Shown here: positions 47,363 through 56,353 of the stretch, piece after piece
Numbering within the stretch: position 1 is the stretch's first letter
How the letters are laid out: the number at the start of each line of letters is the position of its first letter
Origin: Chitinophagaceae bacterium
GTDB lineage: Bacteria; Bacteroidota; Bacteroidia; Chitinophagales; Chitinophagaceae
Direction: 5' to 3'
Assembly: GCA_004173355.1 (NCBI GenBank)
Contig: SEAD01000002.1
Coordinates: 1-64,000 of the forward strand
DNA: 64,000 nt
Notes under the pieces: model-generated
What the model saw: only the letters and a program-made list of their open reading frames with translations
Databases searched by the model: none
What the model was told of the DNA's origin: nothing
Position numbers and translations under genes: made by a program

Positions 47363-48351
47363 TTTGTAATCTCGGATTTGGTTGTTTTTTGATCGTATTC
47401 GCGCAACAGTTGCCTGGCCCGTTTACCGGAAGGTTTTAACTCCTGCTCTTTCCAGCCTCCTGTTGAAGAAGCCTTTTTAGTAAGCACGGAACAGGTTTCA
47501 TCTTTATCGGCTACTGACCATGTTATCCAGCTGACCAGGTTCGTTTCGCACCAATCGATCCACCGGGTCCATTCTTCATCATTGACCGGCCCATCACCTG
47601 TGGCTTCCATGCCTGCTGATTCGGATATAAATATGGGTATGCCTTTTTTCAGGGCATAGTCGCATCTGTCTCGTAACTGCTGTTTGTGGGTTGCGGCGTA
47701 AAAATGAACGGTGTACATGATATTGCTGTACCCCTGCAACGGGTCATCTGCAACTATATGTATGTCCTGGTCCCAGTGCGGGCTCCCGACCAGGATGATA
47801 TTATCCGGATCAACCGCCCGGATAGCCTTGATAATTTCGGCGGAATAGGTCTTTACATCTTCCCAGCTTTCTTCATCGGGTTCATTGAATATTTCATAAA
47901 TAACATTCGGGAAATTGCCATACCTGGCTGCCATTTCAGTGAAAAAATCTTTTGCCTCAGCGGTCTGGATATTGTGACTGTGCCAGTCGATAATTACATA
48001 AATGCCGGCTTCAATGGCAGCATCGACAACTGCTTCTATTTTTGCACGGGAGCCTTCCGGGTTTTTAAGGTAACCTCCATCTGGTTCGATGCCCATGGCG
48101 GCACGCACCACTGTGGCCTTCCAGTCATTGGCAAGCCATTGCACTGCACCTTTATTATAGAATCTCGGCCAGAAATTATGCCAGCCGAAGCTCATCCCCC
48201 GCAGCACGATGGGCTCGTCTTTTACGTTCAGCAATTGGATCCCGCTGACCTTCAGTTTGCCGTTTTGATTGACTGGTTGGGCCATGGCAACAATCGCACA
48301 CAACAGGATAAAGGGTAATAAAACTACTCGCATAACAGGCATTTGTTTCAT
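47359..48351 (-). CDS. GH5 (subfamily 2-like) endo-glucanase/mannanase, exported
   Basis: A 330-aa GH5 enzyme with a signal peptide (residues 1-25, FILLCAIVAMAQ). Catalytic residues: acid/base Glu157 in YEIFNEPDEESW and nucleophile Glu244 in IFISESAGM. The opening RGMSFGWHNFWPRFYNKGAV and the IIDWHSHNI segment fit the GH5_2 cellulase group, so it probably cleaves beta-1,4-glucan or the glucose-rich parts of glucomannan. It is first of a two-gene unit divergent from SusC pair 2. Confidence 0.92.
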   Translation of the reverse strand: MKQMPVMRVVLLPFILLCAIVAMAQPVNQNGKLKVSGIQLLNVKDEPIVLRGMSFGWHNFWPRFYNKGAVQWLANDWKATVVRAAMGIEPDGGYLKNPEGSRAKIEAVVDAAIEAGIYVIIDWHSHNIQTAEAKDFFTEMAARYGNFPNVIYEIFNEPDEESWEDVKTYSAEIIKAIRAVDPDNIILVGSPHWDQDIHIVADDPLQGYSNIMYTVHFYAATHKQQLRDRCDYALKKGIPIFISESAGMEATGDGPVNDEEWTRWIDWCETNLVSWITWSVADKDETCSVLTKKASSTGGWKEQELKPSGKRARQLLREYDQKTTKSEITK

Positions 48352-48770
48352 AAAAGCATTTTTTGGGAAGTCAATCGATACATGGCTGCTTCAAATATCC
48401 CCCCTTCGGTCTGTTGTACCAATGCACCAAGGCAATCCGCCAAATTTGTATTATAAACTGATAAATAAATATTACTCCCGGCAGCTATTCGTTTTTTTCA
48501 GATTGCTGTCACCCGGATGCATCAGGGTGACACTATCGCGACTTGTTTCCTCAATGACCGATGGAACTGTTAACTGCCGGGCAGGCTAAGATAGTATTGT
48601 TGCGGTTGAACCCGGCATGTATACAAACAATGGCCTTCTTGCGGGCCGGCCTGGGGGGCGGAAACAATCGGCGGATCTTTTACGATTAAAAAATACGAAC
48701 AATGGATAAAAAAGTACAATCGCTGGGAGGAAATTTCACATAATTTCATTTCTTCAACTAAGCTAGCTAT
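48352..48770. other. Divergent regulatory region, 419 bp
   Basis: No gene recognised. It holds a near-perfect 26-bp inverted repeat at 48507-48532 (separate entry) and lies between the GH5/CE2 unit and the second SusC gene. I could not find a clear TAnnTTTG box on either strand. Confidence 0.5.
48507..48532. promoter_or_regulatory. 26-bp inverted repeat (operator-like)
   Basis: TGTCACCC (48507-48514) and GGGTGACA (48525-48532) are perfect inverted copies around an inner palindrome GATGCATC (48516-48523), with only 48515 and 48524 unmatched. There is no U run on either side, so a DNA-binding site for a dimeric regulator is more likely than a terminator. Confidence 0.6.
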
Positions 48771-51700
48771 ATGATTAAAAAAGTACTCCGGAAGGGGCTT
48801 TTGCTCTTCGTGCTCGTCCTCTTCTTTCACAGCTCCTGGTCGCAGGCACGAACAATTACCGGCCGTGTCCTTGGCGACAACGGTTCCCCTCTTGCCGGTG
48901 CCACCATTTCCGTTAAAAACGCCGGTCTCAACACCAGCACCGACAGCATCGGTGCATTTACGCTGACAATTCCTGCCACAGCCCGCACCCTCGTTGTGAG
49001 TTATGTCGGCAGTGATACCCGCGAAGTGCAGCTTGGTAGCAGCAATACGGTTACAATCACCCTGACGGGCAACGCCGCAACCCTTGGTGATGTTGTGGTG
49101 GTGGGTTATGGTAAGGCCAGGAAGGCAAATCTTACCACTGCCCAGACGTCCATTAGCTCCAAAGACATCGACAGGACAGTGAATACCACCGTGGAACAGG
49201 CATTGCAGGGGCGTGCGGCCGGCGTGTATGTTACACAGAACTCGGGTCAGCCCGGTGGCGGCATATCTGTAAATATCCGTGGTATCAGTTCGATTACGGG
49301 AAATACCGAGCCTCTTTACGTGATTGACGGCGTGCAGCTTCCGGGTAACGGGTCTGCCAATGCTTCCAATAACCTGGCTGGCCTCAACCCTGCCGATATT
49401 GAGGATATGCAGATATTACAGGGGCCTTCTGCTACCGCAATTTATGGTTCACGTGCTACCAACGGGGTTATCCTTATCACTACCAAACGGGGCAAAAGCG
49501 GTGAAGCGCGGGTAAACTATGGTTACCAGTACAACCTGCAGACACCGCCTGAGAGGATTGACGTGATGGATCTTCGCCAGTATGCTGAAATGCAGATCGG
49601 CTATAAGGCGATCGCAGGTGGTAATGTGATCGGTAATTTGCTGGATCCTTCATTGCTGGGTCCTGGCACTGACTGGCAGAAGGAGCTGTTCAACAATGCC
49701 GCGATGCAGAAACACCAGTTGAGTCTCAGCGGTGGCAGTAATAATACTACCTATTATATGTCGGGTGAATACCTGAAGCAGGATGGGGTGGCCGTTGGAT
49801 CCGGGTTTGACAGGTACAGTTTTCGTATAAACCTGGATAACAAACCACGGGAGTGGATCAATATCGGCGCCAATCTTAGTTTCAACCAGACCAATGAAGT
49901 GATTACAGCCGGCCAGAACGGACTTATTACAAGTGCTATCCAGTTAAGCCCCGAGGTGCCGGTTACAAATCTCAATGGAAGCTGGGGTGGTGGTGACCTT
50001 TCGAATCCCGCGCACCAGTTTTCGCCGGTCAATCCTATCGCGATTTCGAATCTTACAACCAACAACAATACAAAAAAGCAATTCCTGGGTGGTTTGAATC
50101 TCGGCATCAATGTGACGAAAGGGCTGGTGCTGAGGAGCTCTTTCAACACGAATATTGGGTATGGCAACTCTACTTTTTTCCAGCCCGTGTACGCAATTGG
50201 CTGGGCGATCAATGCTACGGCTGCGCTGGATAATGGTACCAGCCAGAGTACATACTGGAACTGGAATCAGTTGGCCGAATACAACCGTCAGTTTGGCAAA
50301 CATAACATCGGCCTGATGGCGAGTCATGAGGCGCAGGCATCCAATTGGAAAAACGTGGGTGCAAGGAGAACAGGTTTCCTGACCAACGATATCCTTGACC
50401 TGAATGCGGGAGACGCCACCACGGCAAGCAATACCGGCGGGTCCGGGCAATGGGCAATGGAATCATACCTTGCAAGGGCCAATTACAATTACGATAATCG
50501 TTACCTGATCACCGGAACGGTCCGCAGGGATGGATCAGTGAATTTCGGACCGGAAAAGCGTTGGGGTACCTTCCCCTCCGTATCGGCCGCTTGGAGGGTA
50601 AGCCAGGAGGAATTCTTTAATATCCCGATGATCAGCGAGCTGAAACTCAGGCTGGAAACCGGACTCACGGGTAACCAGGGTGGTGGTAATGCCGGTATTT
50701 ATTCCCCTCTCGCAGCCGGCGCAAGTCCGTGGGGAACCAGTTTCCTTTCATCGGTTTACCCCAACAAAGCCTTACAGTGGGAGGAAACAAACACCAAAAA
50801 CATTGGTGTGAATGTAGGGCTGTTTAAAAACAGGATTTCGCTGGAAGCGGATTACTACATAAAGAACACTGACAATATGATCCTGTCTGCATCAATTCCC
50901 TGGTATATGGGATCGAATGGCACCGCCGCCATCCAGCCACCGCAGGTCAATGCGGGTTCGCTGCAGACCAAGGGATGGAGCTTCACCCTGAATACAACCA
51001 ACGTAGTTACCAAGGATTTTAAATGGGAATCAAACTTCAACATCTCCCACTTCAAAACAGTCATTAAAAGCCTGAATTCAGATAATGGATTCCTGGAACG
51101 GCAGTCATGGTGGCTCAACCAGCCGGATCCATGGTCCCAGCGCTCTTCCATTGGTATGCAACCCTGGTTGTTTCGCGGATATATCGAGGAAGGAATTTTC
51201 ACTTCCGTGGATGAAATCAATAAAAGTGCTGTGCCAGTGGATAATAACGGCGTAAGGCGGCCAACTTCCGAAACCAATGGGATCTGGGTTGGGGATGTGA
51301 AGTTCAAGGATATAAATGGTGATGGTGTTATAACCAGTGACGACAAAACCTATATCGGGAACCCCTGGCCGAAACTTTTCGGCGGGTTTACCAACTCGTT
51401 CAGCTATAAGGGCTTTGAATTAAGCGTCCTGATCACGGGATCGTATGGCAATGACATCTACAACTTCATCGCCTGGGAGAATTCCAATCCCAACAATATC
51501 AATCTCGGACGCAACATGATGAGACATGCATATGATTATGCAAAAGTGGCGCTCGATAATGATGGCAACCCGATGCTGCTCAACCCGGAAACGGATGTGG
51601 CGCGGATCATTCCCGGAGTAGATGTGAACGGCAACAATGCACGTCAGACATCTAAATGGGTGGAAGACGGCTCATATATCCGGCTGAAAAACGTTTCGTT

Positions 51701-51932
51701 GTCTTACAGCCTCCCTAATTCCCTCATGTCACGCCAGAAACTCGTAAGGGGAATACGCGCCACTGTGGGTGTGCAGAACCTGGCTACCATCACTGGTTAT
51801 TCCGGTTTTGATCCGGAGATCGGATCGTATACCGGTCCCAACGCCAGTGGAGATGGCGGGGCTATCGGTCTTGATTATGGCCGTTATCCTTTAACCCCTA
51901 TTTACACATTCAGCGTGAATGTTAACTTTTAA
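48771..51932 (+). CDS. SusC-like TonB-dependent glycan transporter (pair 2)
   Basis: A 1053-aa SusC homologue. The signal peptide is residues 1-26 (LLLFVLVLFFHSSWSQ). Carboxypeptidase-D-like domain (ITGRVLGDNGSPLAGATISVKN), plug motifs (DVVVVGYGKARKANLT, YVIDGVQLPGNG, ILQGPSATAIYGSRATNGVILITTKRG) and a long barrel ending TFSVNVNF are all present. It is a second outer-membrane channel of the locus, only distantly similar to pair 1, so it may take a different chain or branched oligosaccharide. SusD follows within 10 bp. Confidence 0.95.
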   Translation: MIKKVLRKGLLLFVLVLFFHSSWSQARTITGRVLGDNGSPLAGATISVKNAGLNTSTDSIGAFTLTIPATARTLVVSYVGSDTREVQLGSSNTVTITLTGNAATLGDVVVVGYGKARKANLTTAQTSISSKDIDRTVNTTVEQALQGRAAGVYVTQNSGQPGGGISVNIRGISSITGNTEPLYVIDGVQLPGNGSANASNNLAGLNPADIEDMQILQGPSATAIYGSRATNGVILITTKRGKSGEARVNYGYQYNLQTPPERIDVMDLRQYAEMQIGYKAIAGGNVIGNLLDPSLLGPGTDWQKELFNNAAMQKHQLSLSGGSNNTTYYMSGEYLKQDGVAVGSGFDRYSFRINLDNKPREWINIGANLSFNQTNEVITAGQNGLITSAIQLSPEVPVTNLNGSWGGGDLSNPAHQFSPVNPIAISNLTTNNNTKKQFLGGLNLGINVTKGLVLRSSFNTNIGYGNSTFFQPVYAIGWAINATAALDNGTSQSTYWNWNQLAEYNRQFGKHNIGLMASHEAQASNWKNVGARRTGFLTNDILDLNAGDATTASNTGGSGQWAMESYLARANYNYDNRYLITGTVRRDGSVNFGPEKRWGTFPSVSAAWRVSQEEFFNIPMISELKLRLETGLTGNQGGGNAGIYSPLAAGASPWGTSFLSSVYPNKALQWEETNTKNIGVNVGLFKNRISLEADYYIKNTDNMILSASIPWYMGSNGTAAIQPPQVNAGSLQTKGWSFTLNTTNVVTKDFKWESNFNISHFKTVIKSLNSDNGFLERQSWWLNQPDPWSQRSSIGMQPWLFRGYIEEGIFTSVDEINKSAVPVDNNGVRRPTSETNGIWVGDVKFKDINGDGVITSDDKTYIGNPWPKLFGGFTNSFSYKGFELSVLITGSYGNDIYNFIAWENSNPNNINLGRNMMRHAYDYAKVALDNDGNPMLLNPETDVARIIPGVDVNGNNARQTSKWVEDGSYIRLKNVSLSYSLPNSLMSRQKLVRGIRATVGVQNLATITGYSGFDPEIGSYTGPNASGDGGAIGLDYGRYPLTPIYTFSVNVNF

Positions 51933-51942
51933 AGAATCAGCA

Positions 51943-53649
51943 ATGATGAAGCATATCAATTATAAAAGCATTGTATCTGGTTTGGTCCTGCCACTCCTGG
52001 TACTATCAGGTTGCAAAAAAGATTTTCTTGAAAAACCGCCGACTGATGCTATTACCGATGCGACCTTTTATAAAACCGACCAGCAGGTACTGGCAGGCAC
52101 TGCGGGTCTTTACAACAAGGTCTGGTTTGATTATAACGATAAAGCATCCTATAACATTGGTGATTTCCGTTCGGGTACTACATTTTCTGCGTATAATGAC
52201 CGGGGGAATGTATTGTTCAATACAACTGCTGAGAATGGGGAGAACAATGCAGCTTACCGCTCGTTCTTCCAGGTGGTGGCCCAGTCCAATATGACGATCA
52301 TCAGCATAAACAATAACGCCGGTGAGGCAGTTTCCCCGGCGGTCAAAAAGATGGCGATTGCTGAAGCAAGATTTATGCGCGCCCTTGCATATCGTTACCT
52401 GGTGATGAATTATGGAGAAGTACCCATCATTACAAATAACCTGGCGATCCTGAATGATACAACCCTCCGCAGGAATACCATTCCGAGTATATGGAGGTTT
52501 ATTACCAACGAGATGCGCTCACTGCTGGAAGATCTGCCGGTTACTCCCGCAGAAGTTGGAAGGATTTCAAAATGGTCGGCTGAAGCGATGCTGGCGCGCT
52601 TTTATCTCACGCGCGCAGGTGTAGGTGCAACCAGTGCCACCGGCAGGAACCAGGAGTACCTTGACAGCGCGAAGTATTATGCAAAAAGGGTGATCGAAAA
52701 CAGTGGCGCAGCCCTGCTGACGAACTATGCTGAACTGTTCAGATGGCCATATGATAACAACAAGGAATCCTTGTTCGAACTGCAATGGGTTTTCCAGCCT
52801 GGTCAGTATGGGGCGCAGAACAGTACGCCATCCTACCTGAACTTCAGTCCGGATATCGCCAATGGAGATGGTTGGGGTGGTGATAAAGGTGCCACCTGGT
52901 GGATGCTCAGTCAGTATGAGGGAATTAATAATTCCGGTGACACCATCCTGCAGGGACGTACACTCGACCAGCGATTGAAAGCCACATTTATGTTGCCGGG
53001 CTTCAATTATCCTGAAATAACACAGGTGCTCGCAGGGGTGAAACAAAAACTCGTTTTCCCCAATGCCGGTGGCGATGTGAATTTTGCCAGTGTAAAAAAA
53101 TACGTTGTGGGTAAAGCGGAGGATGTTGGTGGCCAGGCGGCCCAGCAGAACTATCCGAACAACACCTATATGCAAAGGCTCGCTGAGATATACCTGATTT
53201 ATGCAGAAGCAGAGATAGGGAACGGAGCGTCCACCACTGATGCGACTGCGGTCCAGTATTTCAACATGGTGCGGACACGCTCAGGACTTGCGCCATTTAC
53301 AATCACACATCCGGTCACAAACGCACCGACGCCGCTGACTTTTGATCATATTTTCAAGGAAAGGGTGCTTGAATTTGCGATGGAGGGAATGGCATGGTAC
53401 GACCTGGTGAGCCTTCACTATTATAATCCGCAGAAGGCTTACTCGATCCTCAACAGCCAGGATAGGGGATTTTATAATATCACTCCGGACGCATTCCCGA
53501 ATCCTACATCCTGGACCATCCGCAAAACAGCCTGGGCAACCACGGAGCGGACCATCAATGCAAATGACGGGAATTTCCGTCTGCCGATCCCATCCGCCGA
53601 AATAACACAGGCGCCAAATTTATCTAAACCCGCCGTCGACTATCCATAA
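51943..53649 (+). CDS. SusD-like surface lipoprotein (pair 2)
   Basis: 568 aa from the ATG at 51943; the longer frame to 51919 would overlap the SusC end and loses the signal. The lipobox is LVLPLLVLSGCKKDF. The SusD features include IAEARFMRALAYRYLVMNYGEVPI, SKWSAEAMLARFYLTRAGVG, MQRLAEIYLIYAEAEIGNGAS and the C-terminal FDHIFKERVLEFAMEGMAWYDLVSL. It probably binds mannan-type glycans at the surface with the SusC of the same pair. Confidence 0.95.
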   Translation: MMKHINYKSIVSGLVLPLLVLSGCKKDFLEKPPTDAITDATFYKTDQQVLAGTAGLYNKVWFDYNDKASYNIGDFRSGTTFSAYNDRGNVLFNTTAENGENNAAYRSFFQVVAQSNMTIISINNNAGEAVSPAVKKMAIAEARFMRALAYRYLVMNYGEVPIITNNLAILNDTTLRRNTIPSIWRFITNEMRSLLEDLPVTPAEVGRISKWSAEAMLARFYLTRAGVGATSATGRNQEYLDSAKYYAKRVIENSGAALLTNYAELFRWPYDNNKESLFELQWVFQPGQYGAQNSTPSYLNFSPDIANGDGWGGDKGATWWMLSQYEGINNSGDTILQGRTLDQRLKATFMLPGFNYPEITQVLAGVKQKLVFPNAGGDVNFASVKKYVVGKAEDVGGQAAQQNYPNNTYMQRLAEIYLIYAEAEIGNGASTTDATAVQYFNMVRTRSGLAPFTITHPVTNAPTPLTFDHIFKERVLEFAMEGMAWYDLVSLHYYNPQKAYSILNSQDRGFYNITPDAFPNPTSWTIRKTAWATTERTINANDGNFRLPIPSAEITQAPNLSKPAVDYP

Positions 53650-53680
53650 GGCATTCCATTCAAGTCAAACATTGCAGAGT

Positions 53681-54832
53681 ATGAAAACAATACAAAGATC
53701 CATCTATTTCTTTTTCCTCGCGATAACAGCGGCGCTGGTATTTGCGTCCTGTGAGAAAGACAATGATTCAAACGGGAGTAGCCCGCGAATCCAGTACGTA
53801 CGCGTAACCAATCCTGTGTCTGCTGACTCACTACTGGTTGGTGCGGCCCAGGGAAACCTGATTGCCATTGTTGGTGAAAACCTGGGTGGTGCGCAAAGGA
53901 TGTGGTTCAATAACCGCGAGGCCAGTCTCAACCCGACATTCATCACCAATACAACGATCCTGGTAAACGTACCTACACTGATCCCGACAGAGATTACCAA
54001 CAAACTGAAGATTTATTTTTCCAACGGCGATTCGCTCCTGTATGATTTTGAAGTCCAGATCAGCGAGCCGTCATTAACGAATATGTTGTCGGAATATGTT
54101 AATGTTGGAGAGGTGGCCACAATCAGGGGCGACTACTTTTATGCACCATTAACGGTGACATTCACCGGAGGGGTGGAAGGAACCCTTGTATCGGTGGAAG
54201 ACAAAATAATTGAAGTAAGGGTTCCTGATGGCGCACAGCCAGGACCCGTAACTGTGACCACAAATTTTGGTGAAACAGTCTCCGATTTCTGGTTCAGGGA
54301 CAACCGGAACATATTCCTCAGCAGCGATCCGTTTACCGGATGGTGGAATGCGGATTACGTAGTGGCGCCGGCCAGTGTCGGCCCGGATGACCCGGTTTCG
54401 ATAAACGGTAATTATATCCGGTTCAGGAAGCCAATCGGTGCCTGGAGCTGGAACGAAGTTGCCGGTGGTCCGGCTTCAGCGATGGGCGATATCAGTAAAA
54501 ATGTTCCCGATGAAGCCATTCTTAAACCATCCGACTTCTATTTAAAATTTGAAGTCAATACGGTGAAGCCGTACAATAATAATACCCTGAAAATTAACGT
54601 GGGACTGCTGGCGGAAGACAACAACGGTTACCAGTGGATGCCACCTTACGACACGAAGGGTAACTGGCAGACGGTAGTGATCCCGTTTGAAGACGTTGTT
54701 GCGAGCTACGCTATCAAGCCGGTTATTAACCCTGATGGCTACTGGACGAGACTGCTTTTTCACGGAGCGGGCGATCTTGATGCAGACATATCATTTGATA
54801 ATTTCAGGATAGTGCCAAAGCTTTTAAAATAA
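53681..54832 (+). CDS. IPT/TIG surface glycan-binding lipoprotein A
   Basis: A 383-aa lipoprotein (start at the Met at 53681, lipobox ALVFASCEKDND). Two IPT/TIG beta-sandwich repeats (about 35-205, LLVGAAQGNLIAIVGENLGGAQRMWFNN, then NVGEVATIRGDYFYAPL) lead into a C-terminal glycan-binding-type domain (NIFLSSDPFTGWWNADYV, GNYIRFRKPIGAWSWNEVAGGPASAMG, ADISFDNFRIVPK), similar to the binding module of SGBP-B-like proteins. It lies in the SusC-SusD order position of such proteins, 31 bp after SusD. Confidence 0.88.
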   Translation: MKTIQRSIYFFFLAITAALVFASCEKDNDSNGSSPRIQYVRVTNPVSADSLLVGAAQGNLIAIVGENLGGAQRMWFNNREASLNPTFITNTTILVNVPTLIPTEITNKLKIYFSNGDSLLYDFEVQISEPSLTNMLSEYVNVGEVATIRGDYFYAPLTVTFTGGVEGTLVSVEDKIIEVRVPDGAQPGPVTVTTNFGETVSDFWFRDNRNIFLSSDPFTGWWNADYVVAPASVGPDDPVSINGNYIRFRKPIGAWSWNEVAGGPASAMGDISKNVPDEAILKPSDFYLKFEVNTVKPYNNNTLKINVGLLAEDNNGYQWMPPYDTKGNWQTVVIPFEDVVASYAIKPVINPDGYWTRLLFHGAGDLDADISFDNFRIVPKLLK

Positions 54833-54856
54833 TTTACCACCAGCAACAACGAAATA

Positions 54857-56155
54857 ATGAGAACATTTAAAACAGCAAGACGGCTTTCTGCGTGCCTTCT
54901 GGTGCTTGCAGCAATTCTTTCGCTGCAATCCTGCACGAAAGACAACGATTCTTCTTCTGACCAGGTGATACTGCTGAGCTTTGGCCCGACAGGGGCAATG
55001 CATGGGGACACCCTCCGGTTTATCGGTAAAAATCTAAACCAGGTAACATCCATACAATTTACAGGTGCAACAGTTGACAAAACTGCATTCACCCAGCAAA
55101 CCGCGGAACTCATCAAAGTGGTGGTTCCAGAGTCGACCGAACGCGGCTTTGTGACGCTTAAGACCGCTCAGGGCGATATCGTCACGAAGACGATATTAAA
55201 CCTGGAAGTGCTGGTAACCATTTCCGGGATGCCTGCACAAGCCAGGCCAGGCGATAACATCACTATCACGGGAGAGTATCTCAACTGGGTGACCAATATC
55301 CGCTTTGCCAAAGATAAATGGGTAGACTCTGTCGATTTTGTCAGTGCAGGGTTGAATGAGCTGGTTGTTAAAGTGCCGATGGATGCTGAGTCAGGTCCCC
55401 TGGTATTTTATTATGGTGGATCAGGAAAAGGTCCGCTTGAAATTGAAACTCCCGCCAGCCTTGAACTTGCACTGCCTGCAATTACTTCGTTTGGCCCGAA
55501 CCCGGCTGTCCGCGAACAGAACCTGACCATTACCGGGACCGACCTGGATCTTGTGAAAGGAATACTCTTTAAAGGTAAAACAACAGCTGATACCGTTTTT
55601 GAATCAAGGTCCGCCACCGAGCTGGTGATCAGAATACCGGCCGAAGCCAACAAGGGTAAGATCAGTCTGGTGGCCCATTCCCTTATCACTATTGAATCTG
55701 CGGAAAGCCTCCGTTTTGAAGGTGATCTTGCCGACCTCCCGCCATTGGCATATGCGTTTTACATCGACAAACTGGAAAATGGCTGGCAGAACTGGGGATG
55801 GGGTTCCACCGTTGATTTTGAAAACACAGACAATGTGCGCGATGGCGCCGCTGCTGCAAAGCTGGATTATACCGGTCAATGGAGCGGGTTAAACTTCGCG
55901 AACGGCAGTGTTGCCACCGGTGCTTTTACCGAACTAAGCTTTTCTATTTACGGAACTGCCGGTACCAATGGCAAAAAAATTACCGTCAAACCAAAAGAAG
56001 GATCAGGGCATGAAATAGTGATAGAGGAAGGGAAGTGGGTGGATTTCGTGCTGACTAAGGCACAGATAGGAAACCCCGCAACCGTTACCGAACTGCTCTT
56101 CCAGAACCAGGACTGGACAGGCCTGGTGTATGTCGATCATGTGGGTTTCCGGTAA
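54857..56155 (+). CDS. IPT/TIG surface glycan-binding lipoprotein B
   Basis: A 432-aa lipoprotein (lipobox AAILSLQSCTKDND). Three IPT/TIG repeats (about 35-275, LLSFGPTGAMHGDTLRFIGKNLNQ, VLVTISGMPAQARPGDNITITGEYL, LPAITSFGPNPAVREQNLTITG) are followed by a C-terminal carbohydrate-binding-like domain (AYAFYIDKLENGWQNWGWGSTVDFENTD, KITVKPKEGSGHEIV, YVDHVGF). It ends the SusC-SusD-SGBP operon, closed by the terminator at 56245-56275. It shares layout with lipoprotein A but not close sequence. Confidence 0.88.
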   Translation: MRTFKTARRLSACLLVLAAILSLQSCTKDNDSSSDQVILLSFGPTGAMHGDTLRFIGKNLNQVTSIQFTGATVDKTAFTQQTAELIKVVVPESTERGFVTLKTAQGDIVTKTILNLEVLVTISGMPAQARPGDNITITGEYLNWVTNIRFAKDKWVDSVDFVSAGLNELVVKVPMDAESGPLVFYYGGSGKGPLEIETPASLELALPAITSFGPNPAVREQNLTITGTDLDLVKGILFKGKTTADTVFESRSATELVIRIPAEANKGKISLVAHSLITIESAESLRFEGDLADLPPLAYAFYIDKLENGWQNWGWGSTVDFENTDNVRDGAAAAKLDYTGQWSGLNFANGSVATGAFTELSFSIYGTAGTNGKKITVKPKEGSGHEIVIEEGKWVDFVLTKAQIGNPATVTELLFQNQDWTGLVYVDHVGFR

Positions 56156-56244
56156 TCCGCAGCTGATGCAGAACTACTAACGATCTTTTTATATACTGCC
56201 GCCGAGCGGTCAAGGTTTTTTCATACAAGCAAAGCAGTCGTTCA

Positions 56245-56275
56245 GGAGGGGTGATTCTTCACCCTTCCTTTTTTT
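56245..56275 (+). terminator. Intrinsic terminator of the SusCD-2 operon
   Basis: A 10-bp stem GGAGGGGTGA (56245-56254) and TCACCCTTCC (56259-56268) with one G-T pair, loop TTCT, then seven T. It follows lipoprotein B by 89 bp. Confidence 0.8.
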
Positions 56276-56297
56276 ATGTAGGGTTGCTAAAACAAGC

Positions 56298-56336
56298 AAG
56301 CCCGGAGAAACAAGCGTAGAGCTGTTTTCCGGGCTT
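56298..56336 (-). terminator. Possible terminator of the GH27 gene
   Basis: AAGCCCGGA (56298-56306) and TCCGGGCTT (56328-56336) pair over 9 bp. Read on the minus strand it is 17 bp after the GH27 stop, and the following bases GCTTGTTTTA make a weak U-rich tail. Confidence 0.45.
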
Positions 56337-56353
56337 ACGATGTAGATGTGCTT

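Noticed and set aside
47686-48318. Open frame of 210 codons on the + strand
   Set aside because: It is antisense to the GH5 gene, whose catalytic motifs are complete; no protein features of its own.
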